The notes: a model not told the origin generated them from the letters alone. A stretch of 32,390 nt of DNA from Gloeophyllum trabeum ATCC 11539 (GCF_000344685.1 NW_006920417.1:733048-765437); one strand, 5' to 3'; counted from the first letter of the stretch, positions 10,668 through 22,285 are shown. Numbers and translations are program-made.

Positions 10668-13016
10668 ATGTCCAAACCACGCTCAATGAAATCGTCTGCG
10701 CCTGCAAAGTCGGATGCGCCCCCCGGTTACACCGCGGACCCGTCCAAGGGCCCCATGCTGCGCTACGAAGCCTCTCTGCCCCGCCTACCTGTCCCCACCA
10801 TTTCATCCACCGCACACAAGTACCTCGAGACTGTGCGGCCCCATTTCGATGATGCGAAATTTGCGAAGACGCAGGCCGCCGTGAAGGATTTCCTCGAGTC
10901 TGCGCATGTCGCGGAGCTGCAGCGCCGTCTGGAAGCTCGTGCAGCCGATCCGTCTGTGAAGAACTGGATCATCGACTGGTGGAACGATGCGGCGTACATG
11001 GGATATCGCGATCCTGTTGTGGTCTATGTGAGCTACTTCTACGTCCATCTGGATGACCCCCGGATACGGGACCAAGCACGGCGAGCTGCTACTCTCATCA
11101 AAGCCATGCTGCCCTTCCGTGAAATGGTGGAAACGTACGTCCTGTCATGCCTGTGTGAAATCTGAGTGTAACCTGGTCCGTGAAGACAGCAGCTACAACC
11201 AGAGACCGTGAAGGGCATGCCTCTGAGCATGGACTCCTACCGATGGATGTGAGTCCTCCTCCGGCCAGCTGCGATGCGTCCGCTGTAAATACTTAAGGAT
11301 ATCCTACTATCTAGGTTCCATTCCTGCCGCTACCCCGCCAAGCCATCAGATACCGCCCGCAAGTTCGATCCCAAAGAACACAATCATGTTGTCTTTGTGC
11401 GGCAGAACAAGTTCTATGAGGTCGCTCTCACGACTTCCGAAGGGCGGGAACTCACTGCTGCAGAATTGGAAGCGTAAGTCTGCCCGTTCGCTGCGTATAA
11501 ACGTGACTGAGCGCATTTGTCCGTCAGTCAGATCGACCGTGTCATCCTGAAGGCGGGCGAAGACAAAGCTATCCCTGTGGGAGCATTGACGAGCGAAAAC
11601 AGGGATAACTGGGCAGATGTGTGTGGTGTCTCAATGCGTAGTAGTCATAGTCTCACTGCTACGTTTAGGCTCGTGAAGCTCTGCTCGCTGCGTCACCAAT
11701 TAACGCCGAGACGCTCTCGCGCATCGAGTCGGCGATGACGATCGTCTGCCTCGACGACGCCATGCCAGTCACTCGGGAGGATAAGTCGTGGGAGTGCTGG
11801 GTCGGGGACGGCAGGAATCGGTGGTACGACAAACACCAGTGTACGTCCAGTTGCCTTGGGTATGTGTCTGTTCCTGGCTTATCACAAAGGAATCCAGTCA
11901 TTGTCTTCCAAAACGGCAAATCCGGGTTCCTGGGCGAACACTCATGCATGGACGGCACACCTACTTTACGGTTGAATGAGTTCATCCTCGCCTCTTTGGC
12001 CGCTGGCAAAGTCGACCTCGGTCCGGCTAGAGAGCCCAATACCGGGAAGGATCTGCCAGAACCCAAGGAGTTGAAGTTCGACTTGAACGACAAGGTGAAG
12101 GGCTATATCCAGCAGGCGGAGAAGAACTTCGACGACCTAGTCTCCAAACACGACTTGCACGTGAGTAACGGATGCCTGAGTCTGAATCTACCAGGGAATT
12201 GTTAATACCTCATGGCAGGTCCTTCACTACGAAGGGTACGGCAAAGAGTACATCAAGAAGTTCAAGGCATCGCCCGACGCCTGGGCGCAGCTCGTGAAGC
12301 AGCTGGCCTTCCACAAGATGTTCGGAAGGCCGGGGGTCTGCTACGAGAGTTGCCAGACTCGTAAATACCAGCTCGGCCGGACTGAGGTCATCCGGAGCGC
12401 CAGCAACGAGAGCAAGGCCTGGGCGGAGGCGATGCTGAACCCCCACGAGACGGTAAGTAGCACTCGCTGACGTGGTGAGCGTCTTGCATGCCCGAGCTTA
12501 TGCTTGGGTCATAGGACGAGAATCGCGCGGCGCTCTTCAGGAAAGCCGTGTCCCGTCACCTGCAGTACGCCGCCTGGGCTGCCGACGGCCAGGGCGTCGA
12601 TCGCCATCTCTTCGGGTTGAAGAAGTGCCTGAAGGAAGGGGAGCCTCTGCCTGAGATATACAAGGATGAGGCCTTTTCGAGGACGAGCCACTGGGAACTC
12701 TCGACTTCGCAGCTATCGTCACCGTTCATTGATGGATGGGGATACGGAGAAGGTGCGTACAGCCGTTCAGTCACTATGTTTCTTTTCAAGTGCTAATTTA
12801 TCGTATGTTGTTGCAGTCGTTCCTGACGGCTACGGTCTGTCGTATGCTATCGGCGATAATTATATTCGGTGGACAATTACGAGTCTGAAACGTCGGACTG
12901 CGGAGCTGAAGCATTACTTGGCGGAGGCTGCGACTGAGACGAGGGCGATGATGGAGCGTGCTGCAGCTGCCGCGGAGAAGAAAAATGCGGGGGATCCTGC
13001 CAGAAGCAAACTGTAA
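10668..13016 (+). CDS. CAT2: Carnitine O-acetyltransferase with C-terminal peroxisomal signal
   Basis: Nine exons: 10668-11134, 11186-11248, 11315-11473, 11528-11618, 11669-11840, 11898-12160, 12219-12452, 12515-12752 and 12817-13016. They join to 628 residues, the usual size of fungal CAT2. The enzyme moves acetyl groups between CoA and carnitine so that acetyl units can cross peroxisomal and mitochondrial membranes. Evidence in order: the N-terminal LPRLPVPTI motif of the choline/carnitine acyltransferase family, WWNDAAYMGYRDPVV, the catalytic His332 in GFLGEHSCMDGTP, and YGLSYAIGDNYIRW near the C-terminus. The protein ends PARSKL, a canonical PTS1. The first ATG after an in-frame stop is 10668; GTG at 10662 was not used. 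A possible longer mitochondrial form is discussed under the candidate leader exon. Nothing appears broken. Confidence 0.95.
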
Positions 13017-13214
13017 TGTTCCTTTGCATACCGTCTCCTATGCGGAGGTGATAGGAAATGGATTCTCATGACGCCGCTGAATGCGATAGGCTTGGTGTGT
13101 CTATACCAGTGGCCGCGTCTCGCGAGACAGAACATCATAGAAAGGTATATGTTGCATCGTTCGCTATACGTACAAGCGCAAGAGTGATGTCTCGTATGCA
13201 TGTTACTAGTCGTC

Positions 13215-14584
13215 TCATACGTCTTTCACTTGCTCCTCCAGCCACTCCCAAAGCCGGCGCGCCGTCTCTGGATCGTCTGTCTCTTTCCTCGCCTTGCCGA
13301 TGCGGGCCCAGGGTTTGAGATACTAGTTCACGAAGAAGGTCAGACGATGAGCTGTCGCCTGCGAGGGGCTTGCTATGATAAACTGACCTTCCCGTTCAGC
13401 GCCGCGGCGTCTGGCGTCGTCCCTGCGTAAAGCTGGGTGAGTGCGCCCATGGGCGCTGGGTATAGCGTCCAGCCCTGTGGAAATGTTACCCAGCTCGAAA
13501 GCATACGCGGGAAAGCGGAGGGCTTACGACCATGGCTTTGAAGAAGCTGGCGTTGTTTGCCAAATCGGTCTTCAGCATGCCTAGGCGCGGCGTTATCTCC
13601 TAGGACAGCTGGAGAGGGCTCCGAGGGACTCACCAGGGTGGAGGGAGACAGAGACGATCCCGTCCTTCCCGTACCGGCGCGCGAGCTCGTTCGAAAACAC
13701 GATGTTGCCCTGTGCTCGGTCAGCAGGCGTGGACGGAGGTCAAGGTACTCTCATGCACTCACGAATTTGCTCTGGGAGTAGAGCTGGTACCGCCCGAGCT
13801 TCCGCCTCGCAGGCCCGTCTCTCATCGTGTCGAAGTCGAGCTTGGACACGCCCGTGTGGCCGAAGGAGGACGTGTTGATCACACGCGCGGTGTGCTCCGG
13901 TGATGTCTGGGCGGTGGCGAGCAGGACGGGGAGGAGGAGCTTCGTGAGGAAGAAATGGCCTACGCGTCGGGATGGGAGGTGAGGATGGGCTGCGGAACCA
14001 GACGAGGAGGCACACCTATGACGTTGGTCCCGAACTGCGCGTCGTAGCCATCCTTCGTAAGGTCGTCGATGGGAGGGAACATTATCCCTCTTTCGCGTTG
14101 TGCATTCGTCAGGTGCACATACATACGGATTGGCGAGCGGCACTCACGCGTTGTTGAATAAGACATCGAGGCGGCTTTCGAGTCTGGGACAGTGTGCACT
14201 TTAGCAAAGGGGTTAAAACATTATTTGAGCGATACTTGCCGAAGGTACTCCTCCGCTGTTACTTTGATTGACCGGAGATCCATCAAGTCGAGGTGTATAT
14301 AGATGGCTGCTTTACCCGTTTCCTCCTTCAGCTGCGCGATGGCCGCCTCTGCCTTGGTCTTTGAGCGGCACGCCATATACACCTTTGCGTTGTGATTCAA
14401 GAGCGCCTGAGTATCATAGCGGCCGTCAGACTGGTACAGAGGGAAGAAGTTGGAGAAGGCCAACCTTAACAGTCTCCTTGCCTATGCCGGTGTTGCTGCC
14501 GGTCACAATCATCACCTTTCCCGTCAAGTCGGGGATGTCGTCAACGCCCCATTTTGCCTTGGGAGGGAAAACGTTGTCAATCAT
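13215..14584 (-). CDS. Short-chain dehydrogenase/reductase (retinol dehydrogenase/WWOX-like)
   Basis: Nine exons in transcription order: 14584-14465, 14406-14240, 14183-14148, 14089-14016, 13959-13763, 13709-13634, 13580-13528, 13474-13388 and 13322-13215. They give 305 residues. Motifs of a classical SDR are complete: TGSNTGIG at 28-35 for the NAD(P) pyrophosphate, ACRSKTKAE after beta-2, FNNAG at 105-109, INTSS, and the catalytic YSQSK at 193-197, followed by SLHPGMLKTDL. The basic residue in ACRS suggests NADP(H) preference. The start is the first ATG after an in-frame TAA. The second intron (14239-14184) uses GCAAGT as donor, which keeps the protein in frame as [18 protein letters not shown]; no GT donor does this well. 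The substrate is unknown. It is convergent with the carnitine acetyltransferase gene, only about 200 bp away. Confidence 0.88.
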
Positions 14585-15677
14585 ATGCAGCAGGGCTTAC
14601 TATGCCAGTGGGAGAGGGGTCCGATATCTCGCACATTTCGACCTACCGACTTTTATGCATTACGGCAGGAATGGGTTTAGCGCTGCCGGGCTGACGCGCG
14701 TAGGCTGGCGTTCTGATTTCCAACCATCAGTGTCGAGCATCGCCTTGCGCAGGCGAGGCTAGAAACCCAGGATTCAGTAGATGAAGCATGTATCATAAGT
14801 AACGCCCGCTGGGTAGCGGGGAGTAATTGCGTAGGCCTCTAGGTCAAGTCACTGCCAGGGCGGTGCCGCATTAACGCGCATGCGATGACCTTTCCAGGCC
14901 GGATACCCCGGATTTCGGGAGGTCACCCGTCACGAGGAGGACATTGCGTCGGTCTGTAGCAAATCGTTCCGATTCCCCAAGAATCGGTGTTATCTTGCAT
15001 GGGGAGCACTCCCTGGCGGTATTTTCAACAGGGGCTATTTCAAGTTCTCCAATGAGAGGTTCCCATTGCTTTTCACTTTGTGCTCGTTCTCTGCCACACC
15101 CCGATTGGCAGAGAATAAGAACTGAACTTGAGAGTCGATGTGCGATACAACTGACGAAGCTACGCTTCAATGCAAATGCGGGGGATAGCACCGCGCCGGT
15201 CGCACACGATTGGCTGAGAAAGAAACGCTCCGAGACATACGAGCGAATACGAATTCGCCCGGACTCGGAAACACTCGTGGCCAATGGCGTTGCGGCTAAT
15301 TTAGGACAAATGCCGGAAGACTGCCATTTACACAGCCTCTACACAGCCACGCATACCGTCGGTGCTTCTCCCGAAAGCATGGACTGGCCCCGGACGCTGG
15401 CCTAATCTCAGCATGAACAGATCACCCAGCATGACCGTCCATAGCCGCTTCATCGAGAGTGGGGGACGCTACGATTGACAGGGATATAAATGCGGCTGAG
15501 CGTGGCGCCATTGGCTGAGGTTTGGCCAGCCGGTAGCGTGACTAAACTGCGCGGTCTGTCCCGGAACACAACATTCGGATTTCGGGAGCGCACGGAAGAG
15601 CAGGTATGGTTATAAGGATTCCTGGTGAGCGCCCTTCACTTCCAAGTCAACATCCTATTCAATATACTTCTCGATTT
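14585..15677. promoter_or_regulatory. Intergenic region and alternative oxidase promoter
   Basis: About 1.1 kb lie between the divergent SDR and alternative oxidase starts. ORFs at 14944-15405 (plus) and 14871-15284 (minus) overlap each other and show no domain. A perfect small hairpin, CCCGCT-GGGT-AGCGGG, lies at 14805-14820. A TATAAAT box at 15485-15491 is a reasonable core promoter for the oxidase gene. I cannot point to a specific stress-response element. Confidence 0.45.
15485..15491 (+). promoter_or_regulatory. Possible TATA box of the alternative oxidase gene
   Basis: TATAAAT lies 187 nt before the preferred ATG at 15678 and about 115 nt before an upstream in-frame ATG at 15606. Position and sequence fit a TATA element of an inducible gene, but no transcript start is visible. 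Confidence 0.35.
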
Positions 15678-17342
15678 ATGCTATCAGTCGTAGCTGTATC
15701 TGCTCTGCCAAGGGCTAGCCGAGTCGCTTTTACCCCCGTCCTCGCTGCCTCCGCTCGACGCACTTTTGTCTCCAGCCCTCGCGCCTGTAATTCCTTGTCC
15801 ACCAAAAAGACGCATGAAGAATCCGGCAAAGGGACGGAGGGATTCCATCGACGTAAGCCACTAGTCATCCTCACTTTATCACGGGGTCAATGACTCTTCG
15901 TAGGTGACCTTGCGCAGGAGTCCTCGGGATCCGTCGTCGACCCATCGCAGCCTGTCGGTGGCCACAAAGTAAAGGGTGACTGGGTGCTCTTTCACCCAGT
16001 CTACAGTCCTGAAGAATTGAGGTCCGTTGAGGTACGCTATCAAAATGCGTCTGCGTGCGGTTGTTCAGATATCCGGTATAGATTGTTCATAAGGAAGCCA
16101 AGACATTCTCGGACAAGGTCGCATATGCACTCGTAAAATATACGAGGTCAGTGATATGATCTGTCGAATATGGCCTTCGCATATAACATTGTGAACAGGC
16201 GGCTATTCGACCTTGTGTCAGGTTACAAGCACCCCGACCACGTGCCTGCTAATGCTACTCTCGAAGAGCTTCGGAAGAAGGGGTACGTTATGAATGAGCA
16301 CCAGTGGCTCAACGTACGTGCCTGAAGCGTTTCGGATTCCACGCTTGTGCTGATAGTTGCCCTGATGGTGCAGAGGATACTTTTCCTGGAAGCCATAGCG
16401 GGTGTACCTGGTATGGTAGCTGCAACAGTAAGACATTTACGCAGTCTCCGTCTCATGGTAAGCAATTGCTTGATAACCCAGCGATGCTGTTGATCCTTAC
16501 CTCCGCTATGTTAGAAACGAGACTCGGGCTGGATACACACCCTGCTGGAGGAAGCCGAAAATGAGCGCATGCATCTCATGTGAGTGTCTCCGCATTCTTG
16601 ATCGTTCTGTTGTCACTGAGTCAGCCATAGGACCTTCATGACTCTACGGAACCCCTCTGCCCTCTTCCGAGCCTTGGTGCTGGGCGCTCAAGGCGTTTAT
16701 TACAACATGTTCTGTAAGTACGGGCGACTCATCAGCATACACAGACCCTAATTCCTCCGAAGTCCTTTCTTACCTTGTGTCTCCAAAAATGTGCCATCGC
16801 TTCGTTGGCTACCTTGAGGAAGAGGCAGTCATAACCTAGTAAGCACATTCACTACCCTTTGCAACAGGATACGGGGTTGATTCCGTTCCATAGCACGCGA
16901 TGCATCGAAGAAATCGAGGCAGGCCGCCTCCCAGCCTGGTACGTCCCCTCTCGTCGCCGGTCCCCACAGCTGACACTCACGCTCACATGCGCAGGGAGAA
17001 CGTGGCAGCGCCCGAGATCGCCAAGGACTACTGGCGCCTGGGGCCGGACGCGAAGCTGCTCGACGTGCTCTACGCGGTGCGCTCCGACGAGACGACACAC
17101 CGCTTCGTCAACCACAGCCTCGCGAACCTGAATGTCAAGGAGGACACGAACCCGTTTGCGCTGCGCGAGCCGGACATGCACGTCAAGGGGCGCAAGGTCG
17201 CGTGAGTATCAGTTCCGCGCATGGATTTCATGGGAGAACGTGTGCTGACTGTCGGCTGGTGGGTAGATTTGAAAGGGAGGAGGCGGCGCGGTACGTTGAG
17301 GAGTCGCAGAAAATGCTCAATGAGCAGCGAGTGACGCAGTGA
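15678..17342 (+). CDS. AOX1: Mitochondrial alternative oxidase (ubiquinol oxidase)
   Basis: Eleven exons: 15678-15852, 15904-16031, 16082-16146, 16199-16313, 16374-16457, 16515-16579, 16631-16713, 16763-16838, 16894-16938, 16995-17201 and 17267-17342. They give 372 residues. The enzyme is a di-iron oxidase on the matrix side of the inner membrane that passes electrons from ubiquinol to oxygen without pumping protons. All iron-ligand motifs are present: Glu167 in LFLEAIAGVPG, Glu206 and His209 in ENERMHLM, the Glu in GYLEEEAV (257-259), and Glu311 and His314 in SDETTH. The N-terminus, MLSVVAVSALPRASRVAFTP with RRTFVSS after it, looks like a mitochondrial presequence. An in-frame ATG at 15606 would add 24 residues that look less like a presequence. 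The gene is intact. In other fungi it is induced when the cytochrome chain is blocked or under oxidative stress. Confidence 0.96.
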
Positions 17343-17837
17343 TTTGGCGTGGTACCCGGTGATACTATATCCCTTCCGTGTTTATTCCTCCGTTCATGGT
17401 GTATTGGATATCTTTATCTTGGTTGTATAATTCTCGTTAGTCTTCTATAATCCCCACTCACCTCAGACCTCTGTAGCCTTGTACCTTTGATAATATCATA
17501 TGTAGAGCATCTCAGGAAGTGGTAACTCTGTTTGAGGATAGATATGCACGCACGGACGTCGCTGAGTGTACTCTCCTCCCTGACAAATATTCATCTGTGA
17601 GGAACGGTAAAGGAAAGCCATCCAAGCTGGACATCTAGGTGCCGAATTTAGAACCCCTGGTCCTGAAATAGACGGATGCCGGCGGCAAATGGGTACTTGG
17701 ACGTCGTCCATCATCTGTGTCCACCGGGTGGACTGCGTCGACCAGCGTGCTGGGGTATAATGTCTCGATACTGACACCACTGAGTGTGTCGATGAAACTT
17801 GCTGCTTTTTGTTTGCTCTCCGAGGAACATTGAACAG
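17343..17837. other. Intergenic region between alternative oxidase and Spo71-like gene
   Basis: This 495-bp gap is AT-rich at its left side, in keeping with the oxidase 3' UTR (for example GTATTGGATATC around 17400). It should contain the Spo71-like gene promoter. No coding sequence or clear repeat was seen. Confidence 0.5.
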
Positions 17838-20800
17838 ATGGCGTCTCCGTCTAATGGACTTCCCCCGAGGGCAGTCAATTCAGGCTCATCGCTGGACGTG
17901 ACGAAACGCAACGACCTCCACAAGCATGCCCGCGTATTCATAGGGCCCATGCCGGAGAAATTCCTCTCTGAAACAGAAGCCCTCGTGCGCCAGAAGAGAA
18001 GGCGGTGGTTCAGCCGGAGTAAATCCAGCGACACGGACGACGTCAATGGATTCATCCGCGACCACGCGTTCCGCACATTCCTCCACCGCGATGAGGACAG
18101 CAGCGTCGACTGGGACGAGGAGGAGGAGCGGGGGCGAGTGGAGGAGATCCTCGACCGCTGGAAGGAGAGCGACTGGGGGAAAGTGTGGAGGCGCCGCGCG
18201 ACGGAGCCCGCGACCAACCACCGCTGGGTGGGCAGCAGCTTCGAAATTGGGAACTTTCTCGGCGTCAACCTACTCCAAGACGAGCGTCCGGCCAGCCCTG
18301 CGCCTACGGGCTCGACGCAGTCCAAGGCGCCGAAGTCCAGGCAGTTCACGGCTGCATCCTCAACTAAGGTGGAGACGTTCGTCACGGCGCCGTCGCAGAT
18401 ACGTTCCTCGTTATCCTCTTCTCAGGCAGCGACACCTCTTGCCAGCCCTGGGCATTTGCAGCCTACGATCCCCGAAGGCGACGAGCTTCCGCGGCCGCTT
18501 AGCACATCTTCCAGCACGACCCCCTTACTCACTCCTGAAGTTACCGCCAGACAGGATGCGTCAAGCAGAGCACACACAGAGGCTCCTCGACGACCAGCAC
18601 TGAAGTCGGCGAGCCGCGTGAATGCGATCAGTGACGGCCAGCTTGGCAATGTACGGACCCCGGAGGGCTCGTATTTCGCCAATAAGAAGGGTAAGACCGT
18701 TCATTACTGCGAGGAAGTCGACGAGGACCCTGCGTCCCCGAGAGAGGTGCTCGCTCGCACTGGGAGCTCCATTGATACGACTAGTGCCGGTGCTACCAAG
18801 GCTCCTTCGTCATTTACTGATGCGGAGTGGGGCGACGAGGTTATGAGAGGTATGCCCATCTAGTATCCTCCCATTCCACACACAACTCACTGCTGCGGGC
18901 AGATCGAATGATCGTGAGGGTGTCGTATTCGGAGGAAGAATCCCTCGGGCCCAACTTCGACGAGTACCAGAATCGCAGCGGGCGTTACGACTACGAGGAC
19001 ATGGGCGAATTCCTCGTCGCCTGGCGCAAGGATCGTTTAGAGCTGTACGAAGACTACGTATGCAATGTTCCTCAGTGTATAGATAGCCCAGCGTCTGAGC
19101 CTATTACTAGCACCTCCCTCTCAAGGAATGGGCGACGGGCCATAAGCACTTCTCGTTCCTCGTGCCCTTCAACTCGCCGCGGACGAAGCTGTACCTGTAC
19201 TCCTTCGTGGACATGTCATTCTGCCTCACGTGCCCGCCGACGCCTGTGCGCAGTGACTCGAAACGGCGGAAACTGTTTCACCGGGCAAAACGAGGTATCA
19301 ACATCTTTATCTTTAAAATGAAGAGCCGCAGCAGGGCGACGGACTGGATATGGAACCTCTGGTAAATGTAATGCATTGTCTACTTTCTATCCGTGTGGCT
19401 CATTCTGTCCAGGAGACGGCTAGGCGGCCAGTTGCCAACTCACCTGGACATCAGTTCACCTGCGCTCGATACTAGAGTGCGTATCGCCATCCCAGGGTTC
19501 GAGGAGAGTGACCCGGAGGGCAGAGGATACGTCATGTTCAGCCGAGAGAACATCATTGCTCTGTGCCGAAAGACGCTCAAGAGCGTGAAAGACTGGGAAT
19601 ATCTTGTTGAGAAGCCGTTGAGCGAGGGCAGCGCGCATCTGGAGCTTGCCTGGCGTATGGACACGAAGCTCGACTGGGTATGGCGGCATACGGATGATGA
19701 CGAAGAGCGGAGGCCTTGGGAGGTCATCTGCGGACTTGCTCTGATTCAAGTGCGTAATTATAGATTTCTACCTGCTGGCTGTGTGTGGAGAGATAATACG
19801 TGCTAGGGCGGTAAACCTGCACACCTTGAAATACGACTAGCAAGGCATTATCCGACTCATCTTCACCTCAGAGACGGCACCCACCTGACGGAACCCCCCG
19901 CTATCGAAGGATACTTGGATCGGGTCAGAGCCAATACGCCAGGGAAGCAAGCGGTATACCTGACGACTCATAATGGGTACCTCTTCGCATTAAGTGCGAA
20001 CAGCCCGCACCCGCCGTCCCCTCCTGGTTTGCCACTAGCAGACAATAAGACAACATTGCGTGATTTTGAAATCAGGAGGGGCATGCATCAAATCATGGAG
20101 GCACAGGGTATGACGGACATGCGAAATATTCTCGTCATTCGGAGGGCGTTCCAACCTGCTGTCCGCCACACCGAGGAGCACTTCGATGCACACGTCTTCG
20201 CTGTGGATGAGCGTGGTTTGCAAGAGGAGGTGGAGAGGATGGACAGTGATGCAGACGATGAGGGCGGAGACGAGGAACTTGGTAAGAGTGACGACAAGCC
20301 TAAACTACGCATGAAGCGCTCGTTCGAACTCGTCTTGAAGAACGGGCACATCTTCCGCTTCGAGGTGATCAAACAGTCTTATACGCTCTGCTTCGTGCTT
20401 AGACCCAAGTGTCAGGCCCACTCACGGCGCATAGCCCTGGAATGGATCGACCGTCTCCGAGCACTGGTGAGGTACTGGAAGCACCGTCACCGCATCGACG
20501 CAAGGGAAGAAATGAATGTGGTGCAGCTGGGAACCGGGCGCGCGAGACCAACACCTCGGATATTCCGGGACGGTCATACCATGCACACGCTCCCACCAGA
20601 TCCGGAGGCTTCGCTTCCGGACCTCAGCAACATTTTCAACTGGTGTGTGCTGGATAAGTGCAGACCTATACTGAAGGGTGGTAAGCTGTACGTGAGGAAA
20701 GGTCTCAGAGGGCGGTACAAGTGAGTTCGGCTTGTTTTCTTGCCAAAGATTGACGTGATATTTGAGGCTGCAGATACGTGCAGTTGTTCCTCGTGTCAGG

Positions 20801-21260
20801 TCACCTAATTCAGTATCACATCACCCCCAAAGCATCTATGTACCATCGGCGAACGAAGCGGACGATCAGCCTCGTGGATGCATACGTTTGCTCTGGCTAC
20901 TTTGCAGCAAAGGTGCTACCAGAGAGTCAGTACAATCCGGATGCACCACCGATACCCAGGAAATACCCCGATGGGCTGGAGACCGAGGACCTTGAGGAGG
21001 ATACAATATTCATGGTCTGGTATCATCCATACCCGGTAGGCTCTGTTGACGAAGAAAGGGGGCAGAGCAAGGCAGGCGCGAGTAAGAAGATACCCAAGCT
21101 GTCTAAGAAGCGTAAGATGGAGGTGTTTAGGGCGAGGAGCAGGATGGAGCGAGATATCTGGTGCTGGGCGCTGAATTGCGAGATTGAAAAGACACTCAGG
21201 ACTAATAGGGACAGGGAGAATAAGCTTAGGGATGAGGGGGAGCTGGTACCGACGACGTAA
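17838..21260 (+). CDS. Spo71/Mug56-like protein with PH domains
   Basis: Six exons: 17838-18849, 18903-19057, 19111-19361, 19413-19749, 19807-20720 and 20774-21260. They give 1051 residues. The N-terminus has the Spo7_2_N-type segment (HKHARVFIGPMPEKFL, then RRRWFS) and an Asp/Glu/Trp-rich patch. A Ser/Pro/Thr-rich linker covers about 165-330. After MIVRVSYSEEESLGPNFDEY comes the first PH-like unit, with FNSPRTKLYLYSFVD and INIFIFKMKSRSRATDW. A second PH region follows with FELVLKNGHIFRFEV, broken by an acidic insert (MDSDADDEGGDEE). The C-terminus has KGLRGRYKYVQLFLVSGHLI and a basic KKIPKLSKKRKME. In yeast Spo71 works with Vps13 at the prospore membrane; the fission yeast relative is meiotically upregulated. 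The basidiomycete role is unknown, but lipid or membrane binding is likely. The start is the first in-frame ATG. Confidence 0.85.
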
Positions 21261-21429
21261 AGGACTTGTCGGCTTATACCTCATAAGTATACGCCTTATA
21301 ATACTAATCGGGCTTGAGCTTTGTTGTTGTATACTTTACGCTCGCTGATGCATACCGTGCATGGTAATGGGATGTGGAAACGGGAATAGGTAGAATGTAT
21401 GATACAATGCACAGGGAATCGTAAGCAGA
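21261..21429. other. Short convergent gap between Spo71-like gene and uS12m
   Basis: Only about 170 bp separate the stop codons of two convergent genes, so their 3' UTRs probably overlap or abut. The sequence is AT-rich (TTGTTGTTGTATACTTTA). No gene is seen. Confidence 0.5.
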
Positions 21430-22052
21430 CTATGACTTGGGTTTCTTGGCTGCAGGCGGGCTCAGCGATACGACCGTGCAGTTCTTTATGACACTCACCT
21501 CCGTATTTACTCCGAGCCGTAGCTCTGCCAACCACACCGCCGAAGTCGAGGCTACCTCGGACAATCTTGTAACTGTGGTTTCGTCAACAAAGAAGGCCAG
21601 GTAATATAGTTACGGCTCTCGCACCGGACACCGGGAAGATCCTGCGCACGCCCTCCTCTCACAAGAACAACACTATGCTCCTGTAGATTATGGCCCTCTC
21701 CCATGATATAAGCCTGCACCGTCTTGCCCGTAGACAACTTGACACGAGCAACTTTGCGCTTCGCTGAGTTGGGCTTTTTCGGCTTCGCAATGATTACTTG
21801 CGACACGACGCCCTTGCGCTGCGGGTTTCCTTCCAGCAGAGGCGACTTCACAGCCTTTTTCTTCTGACGGGGTTTACGTCGCATAGCTTGGTTGAGCGTT
21901 ACCAAGGCCGGTGACGAGACATGAAAGGATCGAGCCGCGGATATTGCCCGCAGCGTCGACGAGAGGGTCGACGTTCTGAGACAAGATGAGCTCGCCGCCG
22001 CGCCCAGTAGCGGCCTAGCCGTCCTCGAGCATGCCCGTAAAGCCGCGAACAT
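21430..22052 (-). CDS. MRPS12: Mitochondrial small-subunit ribosomal protein uS12m
   Basis: Three exons in transcription order: 22052-21625, 21572-21499 and 21449-21430. They give 173 residues. The first about 55 residues ([20 protein letters not shown] onwards, with ARSFHVSSP) form a mitochondrial presequence. The mature part is typical uS12: [38 protein letters not shown], and QDLPGVRYKIVRG, ending AKKPKS. uS12 sits at the decoding centre and controls accuracy. The PNSA loop and the GGRxxDLPG loop that face the A site are both intact. The Gln in GGRAQDLPG also occurs in other mitochondrial uS12 proteins. The last exon is only 20 nt, including the stop. The start is the first ATG (a TTG 12 nt upstream was ignored). 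The gene shares a short divergent promoter with NSE2. Confidence 0.96.
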
Positions 22053-22285
22053 CACGGTGACCAAGTGTTTGCCTCAAGCTTGACGATTTGAGGCAATGAG
22101 CTGAAATCGGCAAACGCCGCAATCACGAATAGACCGGCCCTAAGCTGAGCCATATGAGGGACGCGTTTTGGCAAGCCTTTCTCCCCTATTCGCGTGACCC
22201 GCGTCCTGTCCCTGCCGTTATTCCCGCCCGACACGAGCGATAAGGGTCCTACACCACCGTTGTCATTCTCTCGAAACCATCCAGC
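22053..22285. promoter_or_regulatory. Bidirectional promoter between uS12m and NSE2
   Basis: Only 233 bp separate the two divergent start codons, so both promoters and leaders must lie here. There is no obvious TATA box. The sequence is GC-balanced with CG-rich patches, which fits housekeeping-type expression of both genes. Confidence 0.6.

Noticed and set aside
13581..13633. Earlier acceptor (TCCTAG) in the SDR gene giving [18 protein letters not shown]
   Set aside because: The next acceptor (GCGCCTAG) gives [21 protein letters not shown], which fits the SDR family much better and then joins to [11 protein letters not shown].
14944..15405. 153-codon ORF upstream of alternative oxidase
   Set aside because: It overlaps an antisense ORF of similar length, has no motif, and lies in the probable promoter region.
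17711..18385. Minus-strand ORF (224 codons) opposite the Spo71-like gene
   Set aside because: It has no domain and overlaps exon 1 of a gene with clear family motifs; it reads as an antisense shadow.
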